DNA of 21,299 bases from Bacteroidales bacterium UBA5342 (GCA_002408065.1 DHQI01000108.1:13070-34368); one strand, 5' to 3'. Positions 7,805 to 16,300 are shown, counted from the stretch's first letter. Notes: generated from the letters alone by a model not told the origin. Program-made: numbers and translations.

Positions 7805-8515
7805 CTAAAGCTCTTTAATCTTCAGCCCACGCCAATGGATAGTTCCCTGTTTACCGCCGTGCGTTTGCAGTCCAATAAAACCTTTGGGGTAAGTGTTGTC
7901 TTCGTCCACCCAGTGAGCAGCCGGCAAGCCATTTACCCAGGTTTTAAAGACTTTGCCTTCTACCTTTACCGTTAGGCGGTTCCAGCCTTCGCGGTCGATG
8001 GCTGTTTTTACTTCTTTATGTGCTTCCAGTTTCAGCGGATAAAACCAGCCGCCGCAGTTTTGACCATAGATACCACCAGACCAGCCTCGTCCTTTCTTAG
8101 CTAAATCTTCTAATTCTGCCTGAGGACCAATGACCATATTACCTTTGGCCGTTTGCTTCGTTGTAGAGCGAATCTGCACACCAGTATTACCATCCACTTC
8201 CCAGCGCATTTCGCAGGTGAAAATAAAGTCGGTGTATTCCTTATCTGTGCACAAAAAGGTACTCAGGCCGGGCCCGCAAGTGCCGACTATTTCACCATCC
8301 ACGACTTCAAATTTCATCGTGCCTTGTTTTACATTCCAGCCATCTAAGGTTTCGCCATCAAAAAGCGATACAAACTTTCGTCCTTTCGTTTTTGGTTCTT
8401 CATCGGTATTGATGAGTTGTGGTTTCTGTGCTTTTTTCTTTTTCGCAGGCGCATTTTGAGCTGTTAGCGCCATTGCAACAAGCATAAGAGTGATGATTAG
8501 TGTTAGTTTTTTCAT
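7805..8515 (-). CDS. Single-domain DUF1080 (3-keto-disaccharide hydrolase family) secreted protein
   Basis: 236 residues from the ATG at 8515, which gives a Sec signal MKKLTLIITLMLVAMALTAQ. The longer frame to 8581 overlaps the upstream gene end and is rejected. A Lys-rich linker (AKKKKAQKP, about 24-32) precedes one DUF1080 beta-jelly-roll domain, 46-236. Its hallmarks are KFVSLFDGETLDGW, STFLCTDKEYTDF, GNTGVQIRS, GGIYGQNCGGWFYP, WVNG and GFIGLQTHGG, ending in GLKIKEL. The family is concanavalin-like and includes 3-keto-glycoside hydrolases/lyases acting with sugar-oxidising dehydrogenases. The start lies 49 bases after the unknown barrel-like gene, so it is likely the last gene of the GH105-FISUMP-GH78 operon. 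Its presence links this operon to the tandem-DUF1080/oxidoreductase operon on the other strand. Substrate unknown. Confidence 0.85.
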   Translation of the reverse strand: MKKLTLIITLMLVAMALTAQNAPAKKKKAQKPQLINTDEEPKTKGRKFVSLFDGETLDGWNVKQGTMKFEVVDGEIVGTCGPGLSTFLCTDKEYTDFIFTCEMRWEVDGNTGVQIRSTTKQTAKGNMVIGPQAELEDLAKKGRGWSGGIYGQNCGGWFYPLKLEAHKEVKTAIDREGWNRLTVKVEGKVFKTWVNGLPAAHWVDEDNTYPKGFIGLQTHGGKQGTIHWRGLKIKEL

Positions 8516-8564
8516 TGTTAAGAAAGTTTTTGGTGAAGAACCAAATTTATCTGTTATAGAATTT

Positions 8565-9644
8565 TTATTGTCTAAATCCATAAGTTATCCCAAAGGATAC
8601 AGCTGTTTTGCTTCCGCCTATCAGGTATCGATGATGCCCTAAAGCTTGATCCACTTGCAAAGACAGATCTAATATATTGCCATTATCCTGATTAAACCTC
8701 ATTCCTCCACCCAGATTCAATGGCAACACAATTCCTCCTACATTTTTAAATTTCGTATCAAAAAACCACATACTAAAACCTCCTCCTATTAGTGGAGAAA
8801 TTTTGTTTTTTGATAATACATAGTGAAATTGAAGTGGCATTTTAAAAACCCATTGATTATAAATAAAAACCCCTTCATCTATCTCGTGCGGGGGCATAAA
8901 GCTTAGCCCCGTTTTAAAATAAAGTTTTTCGCTGGATCTTGGCAACCATACAGATAGATGACACCCTACCTCATAATGAAAATTATTCATCTTTTCATAA
9001 GTCGACATCCAATTCACTTTATGAAGCATTTCAATATAATATGTCTTAGGCGGTAAGGTCTTTATATAAATCGTGGAATTGCTAAGAGCATTATATTTTT
9101 CAACCAAACGTATTAGATCTTTATACTCAAGATCAACCATTTGATCAATCTGAGAAAACATAGAGGGTTCATCAAACATACAAAATCTAAGAATTCCAAT
9201 ATGCTTTTGTGTTTTTTTTGAATAAATTTTAGAATTTTCTTTTCTTTCAATAACAGTCTCAAAGGGTAAATAAAGGAGTTCAGCATCTTCTTTTTGCACA
9301 AAAAAGTGATCTTTAACGGCATCCCTGTAATAATAAAGGTTGAGCTTACCCTCTACCAATACCTCCATAAAAACCGGCTCTAAGAAACCTCTTTTGGAAA
9401 GATAGTATTTAGAATCTCCTAATTTGTACCCTGCAATATCGGCAGGGAGGTATTCTATTATGTTACCTTGCTCATCAGTAAACGAACAAACCTTACACAT
9501 CATTAGGTCTCCTTTGTCTTCGATATATCCGGAAAGCGTATCACCTGCTAAGGTAAATACTTTACCCTCAGAAAAACTCTTCTGTGCCGAAACAGGCAAT
9601 AATGCCATCAATAGGAAGATACTTAGACTTAGTAGTTTGTTCAT
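8565..9644 (-). CDS. Unknown exported protein, probable outer-membrane beta-barrel C-terminus
   Basis: 359 residues with a signal peptide (MNKLLSLSIFLLMALLPVSA, cleavage near 20). I do not recognise a named family. The N-terminal part (20-110) reads as a small beta domain: GKVFTLAGDTLSGYIEDKGD, repeated short strands and LPADIAGYKL. The middle (110-200) is Lys/Glu-rich. From about 215 to the end, alternating hydrophobic/polar strands separated by turns (YEVGCHLSVWLP, LYFKTGLSFMPP, FKMPLQFHYVL, PLIGGGFSMWFF, VLPLNLGGGMRF, LDLSLQVDQAL) and the final AVSFGITYGFRQ suggest a porin-like barrel ending in an aromatic-rich strand. The gene looks more AT-rich than the flanking hydrolases. It lies between GH78 (120 bases) and DUF1080 (49 bases), probably in the same transcript. 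Role unknown; surface exposure is inference. Confidence 0.65.
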   Translation of the reverse strand: MNKLLSLSIFLLMALLPVSAQKSFSEGKVFTLAGDTLSGYIEDKGDLMMCKVCSFTDEQGNIIEYLPADIAGYKLGDSKYYLSKRGFLEPVFMEVLVEGKLNLYYYRDAVKDHFFVQKEDAELLYLPFETVIERKENSKIYSKKTQKHIGILRFCMFDEPSMFSQIDQMVDLEYKDLIRLVEKYNALSNSTIYIKTLPPKTYYIEMLHKVNWMSTYEKMNNFHYEVGCHLSVWLPRSSEKLYFKTGLSFMPPHEIDEGVFIYNQWVFKMPLQFHYVLSKNKISPLIGGGFSMWFFDTKFKNVGGIVLPLNLGGGMRFNQDNGNILDLSLQVDQALGHHRYLIGGSKTAVSFGITYGFRQ

Positions 9645-9764
9645 TTATTATTTGTATTGACGACCGATGTACTCTATCTCTGACTTAATCTGGCTTTTGA
9701 GCTTAACTTATCTGTTTTCTTCTCATCACTCACCCCCTTGATCAACGAAGGAGGAGCTCACTTC

Positions 9765-12593
9765 TTACTTCTTCGCATACCCCAGCTCATAAACTCCCGA
9801 GCCAAGGCTAAGCACACCATCAGTCCAAACAGCCGCATTTTTCTTTTGAAAATCTGCTAAAGGCATTCCATTTATGCTCAATGACTCTAGTTGCTCAGCT
9901 GTGATATTCACTTTAGCTGTGGTGTTGAAGGGTACGTTAAGTTGCATTGTAAATTGTCCGTCCTGACATTCCCAGGCATTAGTTATTTCGCCATAAGGTG
10001 TTGGTACGGTGACATCGGTGCTGGTAATGCTTTGCGGGAATACCGGATTGACTGTGAATTCTTTGTAACCCGGTGCTGCCTTACTGGTTTTAATACCGCC
10101 TAAAGACTCATAGAAATAGGCCGAGAAACCGGCGTGCATCGGGTGATTGAGCGAATTGCTCAGGCCGTCCATATCTTCCCAGAAAAACTGACGTTCCGGC
10201 CAGGTCGTAAAACCATAATTCATCACATAAGTCTGACTAGGGTAAGTAGGTGTGGTTAAAATTTCCTGAGCTAAATCGGCATTACCATTGGCTGCTAATA
10301 CCGTGTAGATATAGCGCAAGCCGTGAATACCGGAAGCGTGATGTCCCCCTTTTACAGCCACAATATCGTATTCCAAAGCTTTTACTACTGAGGCTAAATG
10401 TTCGTCGGGCACCATACCAAACTGCAACGCCATCACTGTAGCGGTCTGGCTGCCGTACCATTTATGATTCACCAAAGGAATACTCTCCAGATAGGTGTTG
10501 TTAAATGCCGACTTAAGCGACTTTTGTTCTTCACCCATTTGTTTGGCGTATGCTTCGTCACCGGCCATTAGAGCAAATTCTTTCATCACACCCAGAATAT
10601 CGTAGAAATACGCATTGGCCGATACTTCAGGATGACACTCCATAGCCTGAGGAAAACGCTTACGGTCCCAGCGTGGCGGACACCAGTCGCCCATGCCATC
10701 GCGGATGATGCCTTCATCGTCTTTAAAGGCCAGGTAGAAATCGGTCAGGTTTTTCATATCCTCGTAATACTCTAATACAATGGCCGAATCGCCATAGTAC
10801 AAGTAGGTGTACCAAGGTAAATACATCGTCGCCACACCCCAGTCCAGTTTTGCATAAGTGGAGGTGCGCTTGCCAGGAGCAATCATTGTGGGAACCATAA
10901 ATTTACCGCTTCCGGGGTTATGTCCTTGGGTTGGTCGCATCTGCGTACGGATATCTTCCATATATTTGGTATAGAAGGTGTTCATATCGTAGGTATAAAG
11001 CGCGTATTCCGCAAAAGCGTGAGCATCGCCCAGCCAGCCGCATTTCTCGCGGTGCGGACAGTCCTCAGGTATGCCGTGCAGGTTATCTTCCACTGTCCAG
11101 CGGCTAATTTCATCCATTTTGTTAAGCAATGGATCAGAACACTCAAAGTGTCCATTTTTATCTACATCGGTAGCCACCAAAACGGCCGTGATATTGTCTG
11201 TTGTCGGGATCATTCCGCTCACTTCGGCATAGCGGAAACCGTGATAAGTAAAGCGTGGCTCCCAAGTCTCTATACCTTCTCCTTTGCAAATGTATTTGAG
11301 CCATTGTGCCATGCCATTAGCTCCGCCACCAGTAGAGCCTAAATAAACCTCTTTGCCATCTTGTGTAAGCGCTTCGGTGGTAATCAGCTTCACTTCCTGT
11401 CCTTCTTCTCCTTGCACTTCTATCTTAATCCATCCGGCTATGTTTTGCCCGAAATCCACAATCCAATTCCCATTAGCAGCTTTAAAAAGGCGGCTTGGCT
11501 TTAGTTCTTTTAGTTTACGAATTGGGGGGATTTGTTGGGCACTGACCGTTTTAAGCTTAGGTTCAATGGTCTTGACTGCGGCCCAAGCTGAAGCATCAAA
11601 AGCAGTAGTATTCCACCCTTTTGTTTCGTAACGGGCATCGTATATTTCGCCACCATAGATATTATCAAACACAATAGGCCCCGTCGAAGCTTTCCAGTCT
11701 TCATTACTGTAAAAATCCTCAGAAGTGCCATCGGTATAGTCCACCTTGACACGCAAACGCGCTGCCGGTACGCCGTAGGATAAGTCACGCTCAGATTCCG
11801 GATCCCGTTTCCACGAAATATTTTGTCCGTAAAAACCATTACCGACTATTATCCCCAGGGCATTTTCGCCCTTTTTCAGCTGCGAGGTCACATCGTAGGC
11901 CACATAGTAAGCTTGTTTGTCGTAGTTAGAAGGTGCAGGATCCAAGACGTGATCGCCTGTTTTCTCTCCATTAATGTACAATTCGTAATAACCTAAACCA
12001 CAAATATAGGCGCGGGCACTTTTGATGTCTTTATCAGCTTTGATGACATTACGAAAATAACCCACCGGCTGACTTGTCACCATTATAGCTTCTTTCATCT
12101 TGCCTGTTTTGTATTCACGATAACGGTGTTCTGATGTTCGCTTATCCTCTGCTAAAGTCATATACTTAGAGTCACCCCATTGTGCATCGCCCATCAGTCC
12201 GGTTTCAAAATATTGAGGAGCCGACCATTTAGAGGCTTTACCCTTTTCGTCCCATATCTTTACCGCCCACCAGTACTTCGTTGTTGGCGCTAAATCGCTT
12301 CCATTGTATGGCACAAAGTTAGATTGTGTACTGCCTACCTTAGCGCTGTTCCAAACATCAGCTTTTTTAGCAGAAAGCAAGTCCTGGGAAGAGGCTACAA
12401 TCACTTGGTAAGCCGATTGCGAACGGTTAAAGCCCTCTGCTTGTACCTGCCAGGTAAAACGCGGTTGCACTGTTTCAACGCCCAAAGGGTTTTGTTGTGA
12501 ATTACAGCTAAGTTTAGTGAATTCCACATTTTGTCCCATAAGCAGCAAACCTACCAGCCAACTCCATATCAATAAGGTTGTTTTTTTTATCAT
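9765..12593 (-). CDS. GH78-family alpha-L-rhamnosidase
   Basis: 942 residues with a Sec signal (MIKKTTLLIWSWLVGLLLMG). Domains in order: fibronectin/Ig-like N-terminal domain (about 22-133; RFTWQVQAEG, YWWAVKIWDEKGKASKW), carbohydrate-binding-like beta domain (175-355; ICGLGYYELYINGEKTGDH, GNGFYGQ), a second beta domain (365-475; VDFGQNIAGW), the (alpha/alpha)6 catalytic barrel (480-830) and a C-terminal beta domain (835-942). The GH78 signature is DCPHREKCGWLGDAH: D511, E516 and D523 have the same 5- and 7-residue spacing as D567, E572 and D579 of Bacillus RhaB, and E800 in TTWPERQFFWED fits the catalytic base. It hydrolyses terminal alpha-L-rhamnose, probably in the periplasm. It lies 37 bases after the FISUMP gene, so co-transcription is likely. 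It complements the unrelated GH106, which suggests rhamnose in two linkage contexts. Confidence 0.94.
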   Translation of the reverse strand: MIKKTTLLIWSWLVGLLLMGQNVEFTKLSCNSQQNPLGVETVQPRFTWQVQAEGFNRSQSAYQVIVASSQDLLSAKKADVWNSAKVGSTQSNFVPYNGSDLAPTTKYWWAVKIWDEKGKASKWSAPQYFETGLMGDAQWGDSKYMTLAEDKRTSEHRYREYKTGKMKEAIMVTSQPVGYFRNVIKADKDIKSARAYICGLGYYELYINGEKTGDHVLDPAPSNYDKQAYYVAYDVTSQLKKGENALGIIVGNGFYGQNISWKRDPESERDLSYGVPAARLRVKVDYTDGTSEDFYSNEDWKASTGPIVFDNIYGGEIYDARYETKGWNTTAFDASAWAAVKTIEPKLKTVSAQQIPPIRKLKELKPSRLFKAANGNWIVDFGQNIAGWIKIEVQGEEGQEVKLITTEALTQDGKEVYLGSTGGGANGMAQWLKYICKGEGIETWEPRFTYHGFRYAEVSGMIPTTDNITAVLVATDVDKNGHFECSDPLLNKMDEISRWTVEDNLHGIPEDCPHREKCGWLGDAHAFAEYALYTYDMNTFYTKYMEDIRTQMRPTQGHNPGSGKFMVPTMIAPGKRTSTYAKLDWGVATMYLPWYTYLYYGDSAIVLEYYEDMKNLTDFYLAFKDDEGIIRDGMGDWCPPRWDRKRFPQAMECHPEVSANAYFYDILGVMKEFALMAGDEAYAKQMGEEQKSLKSAFNNTYLESIPLVNHKWYGSQTATVMALQFGMVPDEHLASVVKALEYDIVAVKGGHHASGIHGLRYIYTVLAANGNADLAQEILTTPTYPSQTYVMNYGFTTWPERQFFWEDMDGLSNSLNHPMHAGFSAYFYESLGGIKTSKAAPGYKEFTVNPVFPQSITSTDVTVPTPYGEITNAWECQDGQFTMQLNVPFNTTAKVNITAEQLESLSINGMPLADFQKKNAAVWTDGVLSLGSGVYELGYAKK

Positions 12594-12630
12594 CTCTTTT
12601 TAATATTATTGAGTATGTTAATACACGTTA

Positions 12631-13668
12631 TTAGTCTTTCAAGCATCTCACACTTGAGCTATTATAAATTGAAGTAAGCCCATGTATTATTGTCTTCTTA
12701 TCATTCTTTAAGTGACAATTGCGTACGACGTCTCTATTTTCCACTTTTGTACTGGTCCAGAAGACCGAAAAGGTATTAAGATATCTAAAATCACCGCTAT
12801 ATAGGCGGATGCCACAAGGTTGAGCCGAGAAACCAAAACAGTCTGTACCATTTTCTCCCTCAAGCCAACGATCTTTTGATTTTAAAGCAATTCCTTCGGC
12901 ATCCAAATAATCATTAGCACGAATAAAAGCATCAAGCTCAAGCCACTCATCATCACTAGGTAAATGCCAGCCATCAGGGCATACCCCTTGAATTACTCTG
13001 TTCTCATCTGAACCAAACAAGTCTCCTTGCACAGCTGCATTCCAATTGTATAAAACACCCAAATTGTCAAATGCATTAATTGAATCACCTCCAACTTCTA
13101 TCAAGAATTCTTTAGCAAAATCAACACTACTGCCATCATAATTATAGACTCCATAACTCGGAAAATCTGCATATCGAGCTGTGTTGTTGTCTTCTACACG
13201 TGGTAGATACCTCAAGTTCTCTGCCATCCAAATTTGCTCTCCTATTTTTACCCAATCATATGCTTCTCCATCACGGGAATCTACAAGCTTATCTTCTGAG
13301 ACAAAGTTTACTTGATTGCCATAAGCTAAACCATCATCACAAATTGCGTATGAACGAATATAGTATTTTGTACTTGCTTCAATGCCATTCAAAAAACACG
13401 TAAATATGCTATCAGTGATTATCATCTCAATTTTATCATCTTTTATTGTAGGGTACTCTTTCGTACTCCAACAGATACCAACTTCATTAATAAGAAAACC
13501 AGCATCATCAATAATTTCTCCACCTGACCGTGCACTTTTAGATGTAACATTATCAACTTCAAATGTCCTAAGTTTTGGTAAGTCATTTCCTGTTTTCTTT
13601 TCGCAAGAGAAAAGAAATAATTCCAGTAAAAGCAAAGTCAAACATTTAATTAAATATGTATTTCTCAT
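12631..13668 (-). CDS. FISUMP-domain lipoprotein with N-terminal Ig/fibronectin-like domain
   Basis: 345 residues; lipobox LFSC with Cys22. Residues 30-125 form a fibronectin-like beta domain typical of such proteins (GEIIDDAGFLINEVGICWST, STKYYIRSYAICDDGLAYG). Residues 130-345 are the Fibrobacter succinogenes major paralogous domain: DSRDGEAYDWVKIGEQIWMA, ENLRYLP, LGVLYNWNAAVQ, CPDGWHLPSDDEWLELD, FWTST and the typical end SSSVRCLKD. FISUMP proteins are surface proteins of unknown biochemical function, and the fold resembles C-type lectin/formylglycine-generating domains. It sits between GH105 (77 bases) and GH78 (37 bases) on the same strand and is distinctly AT-rich, so it may have been inserted into the hydrolase operon. 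A glycan-binding or surface-display role is inference only. Confidence 0.85.
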   Translation of the reverse strand: MRNTYLIKCLTLLLLELFLFSCEKKTGNDLPKLRTFEVDNVTSKSARSGGEIIDDAGFLINEVGICWSTKEYPTIKDDKIEMIITDSIFTCFLNGIEASTKYYIRSYAICDDGLAYGNQVNFVSEDKLVDSRDGEAYDWVKIGEQIWMAENLRYLPRVEDNNTARYADFPSYGVYNYDGSSVDFAKEFLIEVGGDSINAFDNLGVLYNWNAAVQGDLFGSDENRVIQGVCPDGWHLPSDDEWLELDAFIRANDYLDAEGIALKSKDRWLEGENGTDCFGFSAQPCGIRLYSGDFRYLNTFSVFWTSTKVENRDVVRNCHLKNDKKTIIHGLTSIYNSSSVRCLKD

Positions 13669-13696
13669 AATATGTTGAAAAATTAGAATAACTCAA

Positions 13697-13745
13697 TCAC
13701 TCTAGTCACTTTAGTTCACTCTAGCTCACTCTAGTTCACTCTTTA
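13697..13745. repeat. 10-bp tandem repeat between GH105 and FISUMP genes
   Basis: Five copies of TCACTCTAGT or a close variant run head to tail: TCACTCTAG, TCACTTTAGT, TCACTCTAGC, TCACTCTAGT, TCACTCTTTA. It starts directly after the GH105 stop codon and fills most of the 77-base gap. Period 10 equals one helical turn. On the transcript it reads as repeated GAGTGA, which also appears just after the stops of GH78 and DUF1080. Confidence 0.8.
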
Positions 13746-14858
13746 CTACTCTCCGCCAACTAATTTATACACTTCAGAACCAGCGCTCAAAAACGCCCCT
13801 GTTCCATACACTTCTGTTTTGTCGGGCCACGCTTGTCCCGGTGCTACACCTACAGGCTGTACATAGCCCAGTTTACCTTCTTTGGTGATATAGCTACTCA
13901 TTGCATTCCAGGCCTTCATTACTGCAGGCTCATATTTTTCTTTTTTCAGGATGCCCTGATTGATGCCCCAAGCCAATCCATAAGTATAAAAGGCAGTACC
14001 GCTCGTTTCCGGCGTAGGGTAAATATCATCAGCCAACAGGCTCATTGCCCAGTGACCTTTGGGAGTCTGAATCTCAATAAGCTTTTTAGCCATTTTCTTG
14101 TAAATCTTCAAGAAGTATTTATACTCTTTACTCTTCGGATCCAGCTCATTCATCACAGCTACCAGTCCGCCAAAGACCCAGCCATTGCCACGGGCCCAAA
14201 ATACTTTATGCCCACCATCGCGTTTTCCGATATAGCTTTGGTCGCGGTAGTAGAGTTTTTCTTTTTTATCGAATAAAAAATCCGTAGTGGCCTTGTATTC
14301 GCGCATCAGAAATTCCAAATAGCGCTCATCACCTGTAATATTATACAGCTGTGCCCATACCGGTGGCGCCATAAATAAGGCATCGCACCAGCTCCAACGA
14401 TCGCGGCGCATCGCTTTATTACCTTCCCACTGCAAAGCCGTCTGTGCCGGATGATAATAGACATAGTCCATCTCTTTAATGGTAGGGGCCAACATCTTTT
14501 TGTCATCATATTGACGGTATAGGGCCACATACATTTGTCCCACGGCCTGATCGTCGGCATCGTAACGGCGCTTGTAAAGTTTGTATTCGTGCTGCTCACC
14601 AATGCCTTTCAGCCATTCCCAGTAAGTAGCGTCATCAGCCATTGCGGCCCATTTTACCATACCCACATACAGGGCAGCATTGGTCCAGTCCAGCGGATGA
14701 TGCGGACGCCTAAAGTTACTAAAACAATCCTGAAAATGGGCGACCTGCCAATCGGCTACGCGTTTCATATCTTTTTTGACCTCAGCCGCTGTTGGTTGTT
14801 GAGCCAAAACCGTCAAACTCAGGAATAATGCCAGTAGTGCTACAATTGATTTTTTCAT
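13746..14858 (-). CDS. GH105-family unsaturated glycuronyl hydrolase (paralog 1)
   Basis: 370 residues with a Sec signal (MKKSIVALLALFLSLTVLAQ). One (alpha/alpha)6-barrel fills the mature protein, the normal GH105 length. Family blocks: RVADWQVAHF, HHPLDWTNAALYVGMVKWA, the active-site segment YDADDQAVGQMY (D102/D103), RWSWCDALFMAPPVW with catalytic-type D159 (equivalent to Asp143 of YteR), YRDQSYIG, WARGNGWVFGGL, GHWAMSLL and ETSGTAFYTYG. It hydrates the 4,5-unsaturated uronic acid made by lyases, releasing a 4-deoxy-5-keto-uronate. It is about 70% identical by eye to the next GH105 but has Asp and Gln where the others have His in the YHADDH motif, so specificity may differ. It is first gene of the FISUMP-GH78-barrel-DUF1080 operon, with a candidate operator 119 bases upstream. 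Confidence 0.93.
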   Translation of the reverse strand: MKKSIVALLALFLSLTVLAQQPTAAEVKKDMKRVADWQVAHFQDCFSNFRRPHHPLDWTNAALYVGMVKWAAMADDATYWEWLKGIGEQHEYKLYKRRYDADDQAVGQMYVALYRQYDDKKMLAPTIKEMDYVYYHPAQTALQWEGNKAMRRDRWSWCDALFMAPPVWAQLYNITGDERYLEFLMREYKATTDFLFDKKEKLYYRDQSYIGKRDGGHKVFWARGNGWVFGGLVAVMNELDPKSKEYKYFLKIYKKMAKKLIEIQTPKGHWAMSLLADDIYPTPETSGTAFYTYGLAWGINQGILKKEKYEPAVMKAWNAMSSYITKEGKLGYVQPVGVAPGQAWPDKTEVYGTGAFLSAGSEVYKLVGGE

Positions 14859-14976
14859 TGCTTATTATTTATAATTTGTTATTGTTTTTATTTTCAATCT
14901 CTTCGCTCACTTTTAAGCGAGTAAGAAAACAAATAAACACAAATCAAAACGTCCATAGAAATATCAGGTAACGAAG

Positions 14977-15028
14977 TGGACAAATAGCTACAAAAAATCA
15001 CATATTTCAGACAAAAAAGGACAGATGC
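14977..15028 (-). promoter_or_regulatory. Candidate operator upstream of GH105 operon (shared element, copy B)
   Basis: Plus-strand TGGACAAATAGCTACAAAAA, ending in one more A (14977-14997), matches copy A upstream of GH106, and a second half-site GGACAGATGC follows at 15019-15028. The half-sites are direct repeats 41 bp apart, exactly 10 bp more than in copy A, so both would face the same side of the helix. The near edge is 119 bases upstream of the GH105 ATG. It lies directly beyond the terminator of the second GH105 gene, as expected for the start of a new transcription unit. Confidence 0.6.
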
Positions 15029-15033
15029 AAAAG

Positions 15034-15066
15034 CAACAAAAGCCCTCCCTGTTTGAGGAAAGACTT
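15034..15066 (-). terminator. Probable intrinsic terminator of the second GH105 gene
   Basis: On the minus strand AAGTCTTTCC pairs with GGGAGGGCTT (10 pairs, four of them G-U) around a 7-base loop, TCAAACA, followed by TTGTTGCTTTT. The plus-strand arms are 15057-15066 and 15040-15049. It begins 24 bases after the GH105 stop. The T-tract is interrupted, so strength is uncertain. Confidence 0.5.
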
Positions 15067-15089
15067 CTGTTTTAGCTTATCGTTTGGGA

Positions 15090-16199
15090 TTATTTTCCAC
15101 CTTCCATTTTATAAATTTCAGCACCTGCTGCTAAGAAGGCACCAGTTCCGTACACTTCTGTTTTGTCAGGCCATGCTTTACCCGGAGCAGCACCGATAGG
15201 CTGTACATAGCCCAACATACCATCTTCGGTAATATAGCTTGTTAAAGCATCCCAGGCGCTATATACTGCCGGAGCATACTCTTCTTTGTCTAAGATGCCA
15301 TTATTGATACCCCAAGCTAAGCCAAAGGTGTAAAAAGCAGTACCACTGGTTTCTGGTGTTGGGTAATCTTCAGCCCCTAACAGGCTCATTGCCCAGTGTC
15401 CCTTTTCAGTTTGGATCTCAAGTAGGCGAGCTGCCATTTTCTTGAAAATCTTCAAAAAGTATTTATACTCTTTTGATGCCGGATCAAGTTCATCCATAAT
15501 GGATGTCAGACCACCAAAGACCCAGCCATTACCACGTCCCCAGAATATCTTATTACCATTGTCCAGCTTACCCATATAGCTCTGATCACGGTAATACAGG
15601 CTTTCTTTTTTGTCAAAAAGATAATCCGTAGTCGCTTTAAACTCTTTCATCATAAAATCAATATACATTTCATCTCCCGTAATATTATACAGCTGAGCCC
15701 ATACCGGAGGCGACATAAACAAGGCGTCACACCAGCTCCAGCGGTCATGCTTGTAGTTTTTATTACCTACCCAAAGCAAGTCGGTCATTGCCGGGTGATA
15801 GTTGATATAACGGAAACGTTCCATTGTAGGCTTCAACATATTCTTGTCGCCATACTTACGGTATAAGGCCACATACATCTGACCAACAGTGTGGTCATCG
15901 GCGTGATAAACACGATTGTGCAACTGATATTCATATTCATCAGCAATGCTTTTCATCCATTCCCAATAGGTGTCGTCCTCTGCCATATCGGCCCATTTTA
16001 CCATTCCTACGTATAAGGCACCATTGGTCCAGTGCAGTGGGTGGTGAGGACCATTTCTGCCACTAAATACATCTCTGAAATGCTCTATTTGCCAATCGGC
16101 CACACGCTTCATATCTTTTTTCACTTCCTCTGGTTTTGGCTGAGCAAAACACAATAGACTCACCATAAGAGTCACCAATAATACCGTTATTTTTTTCAT
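15090..16199 (-). CDS. GH105-family unsaturated glycuronyl hydrolase (paralog 2)
   Basis: 369 residues from the ATG at 16199. A TTG three codons upstream would also be in frame, but the ATG gives a cleaner signal peptide (MKKITVLLVTLMVSLLCFAQ). The barrel carries the same blocks as the neighbouring paralog: RVADWQIEHF, HHPLHWTNGALYVGMVKWA, YHADDHTVGQMY with the His-containing motif, RWSWCDALFMSPPVW with the catalytic-type Asp, YRDQSYMG, WGRGNGWVFGGL and ETSGTAFYTFG. It cleaves unsaturated uronate from lyase-generated oligosaccharides. It is probably monocistronic: a hairpin with a T-rich tail follows the stop, then the next operon's candidate operator. It shares a 427-base divergent control region with the DUF1080/oxidoreductase operon. 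Tandem duplication with paralog 1 is evident. Confidence 0.93.
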   Translation of the reverse strand: MKKITVLLVTLMVSLLCFAQPKPEEVKKDMKRVADWQIEHFRDVFSGRNGPHHPLHWTNGALYVGMVKWADMAEDDTYWEWMKSIADEYEYQLHNRVYHADDHTVGQMYVALYRKYGDKNMLKPTMERFRYINYHPAMTDLLWVGNKNYKHDRWSWCDALFMSPPVWAQLYNITGDEMYIDFMMKEFKATTDYLFDKKESLYYRDQSYMGKLDNGNKIFWGRGNGWVFGGLTSIMDELDPASKEYKYFLKIFKKMAARLLEIQTEKGHWAMSLLGAEDYPTPETSGTAFYTFGLAWGINNGILDKEEYAPAVYSAWDALTSYITEDGMLGYVQPIGAAPGKAWPDKTEVYGTGAFLAAGAEIYKMEGGK

Positions 16200-16300
16200 T
16201 GTATTCAATTTATTTAGCTAATATTAATATTTACTTTATTTTTGTGAAATCTACACGGGTTATTTCATCATTACAAAGAAATAAGCAAAACACTTTAATT

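Noticed and set aside
7527..7805. 92-codon minus-strand open frame downstream of DUF1080
   Set aside because: It lacks a signal peptide or family motif, crosses the inverted-repeat element and candidate operator, and runs into the GH106 leader. It is better explained as non-coding repeat and control DNA.
10920..11342. 140-codon plus-strand open frame antisense to GH78
   Set aside because: It lies wholly inside the well-supported GH78 gene, including its catalytic segment, and has no recognised motif.
13833..14276. 147-codon plus-strand open frame antisense to GH105 paralog 1
   Set aside because: It is a shadow of the GH105 coding sequence and lacks start signals or family features.
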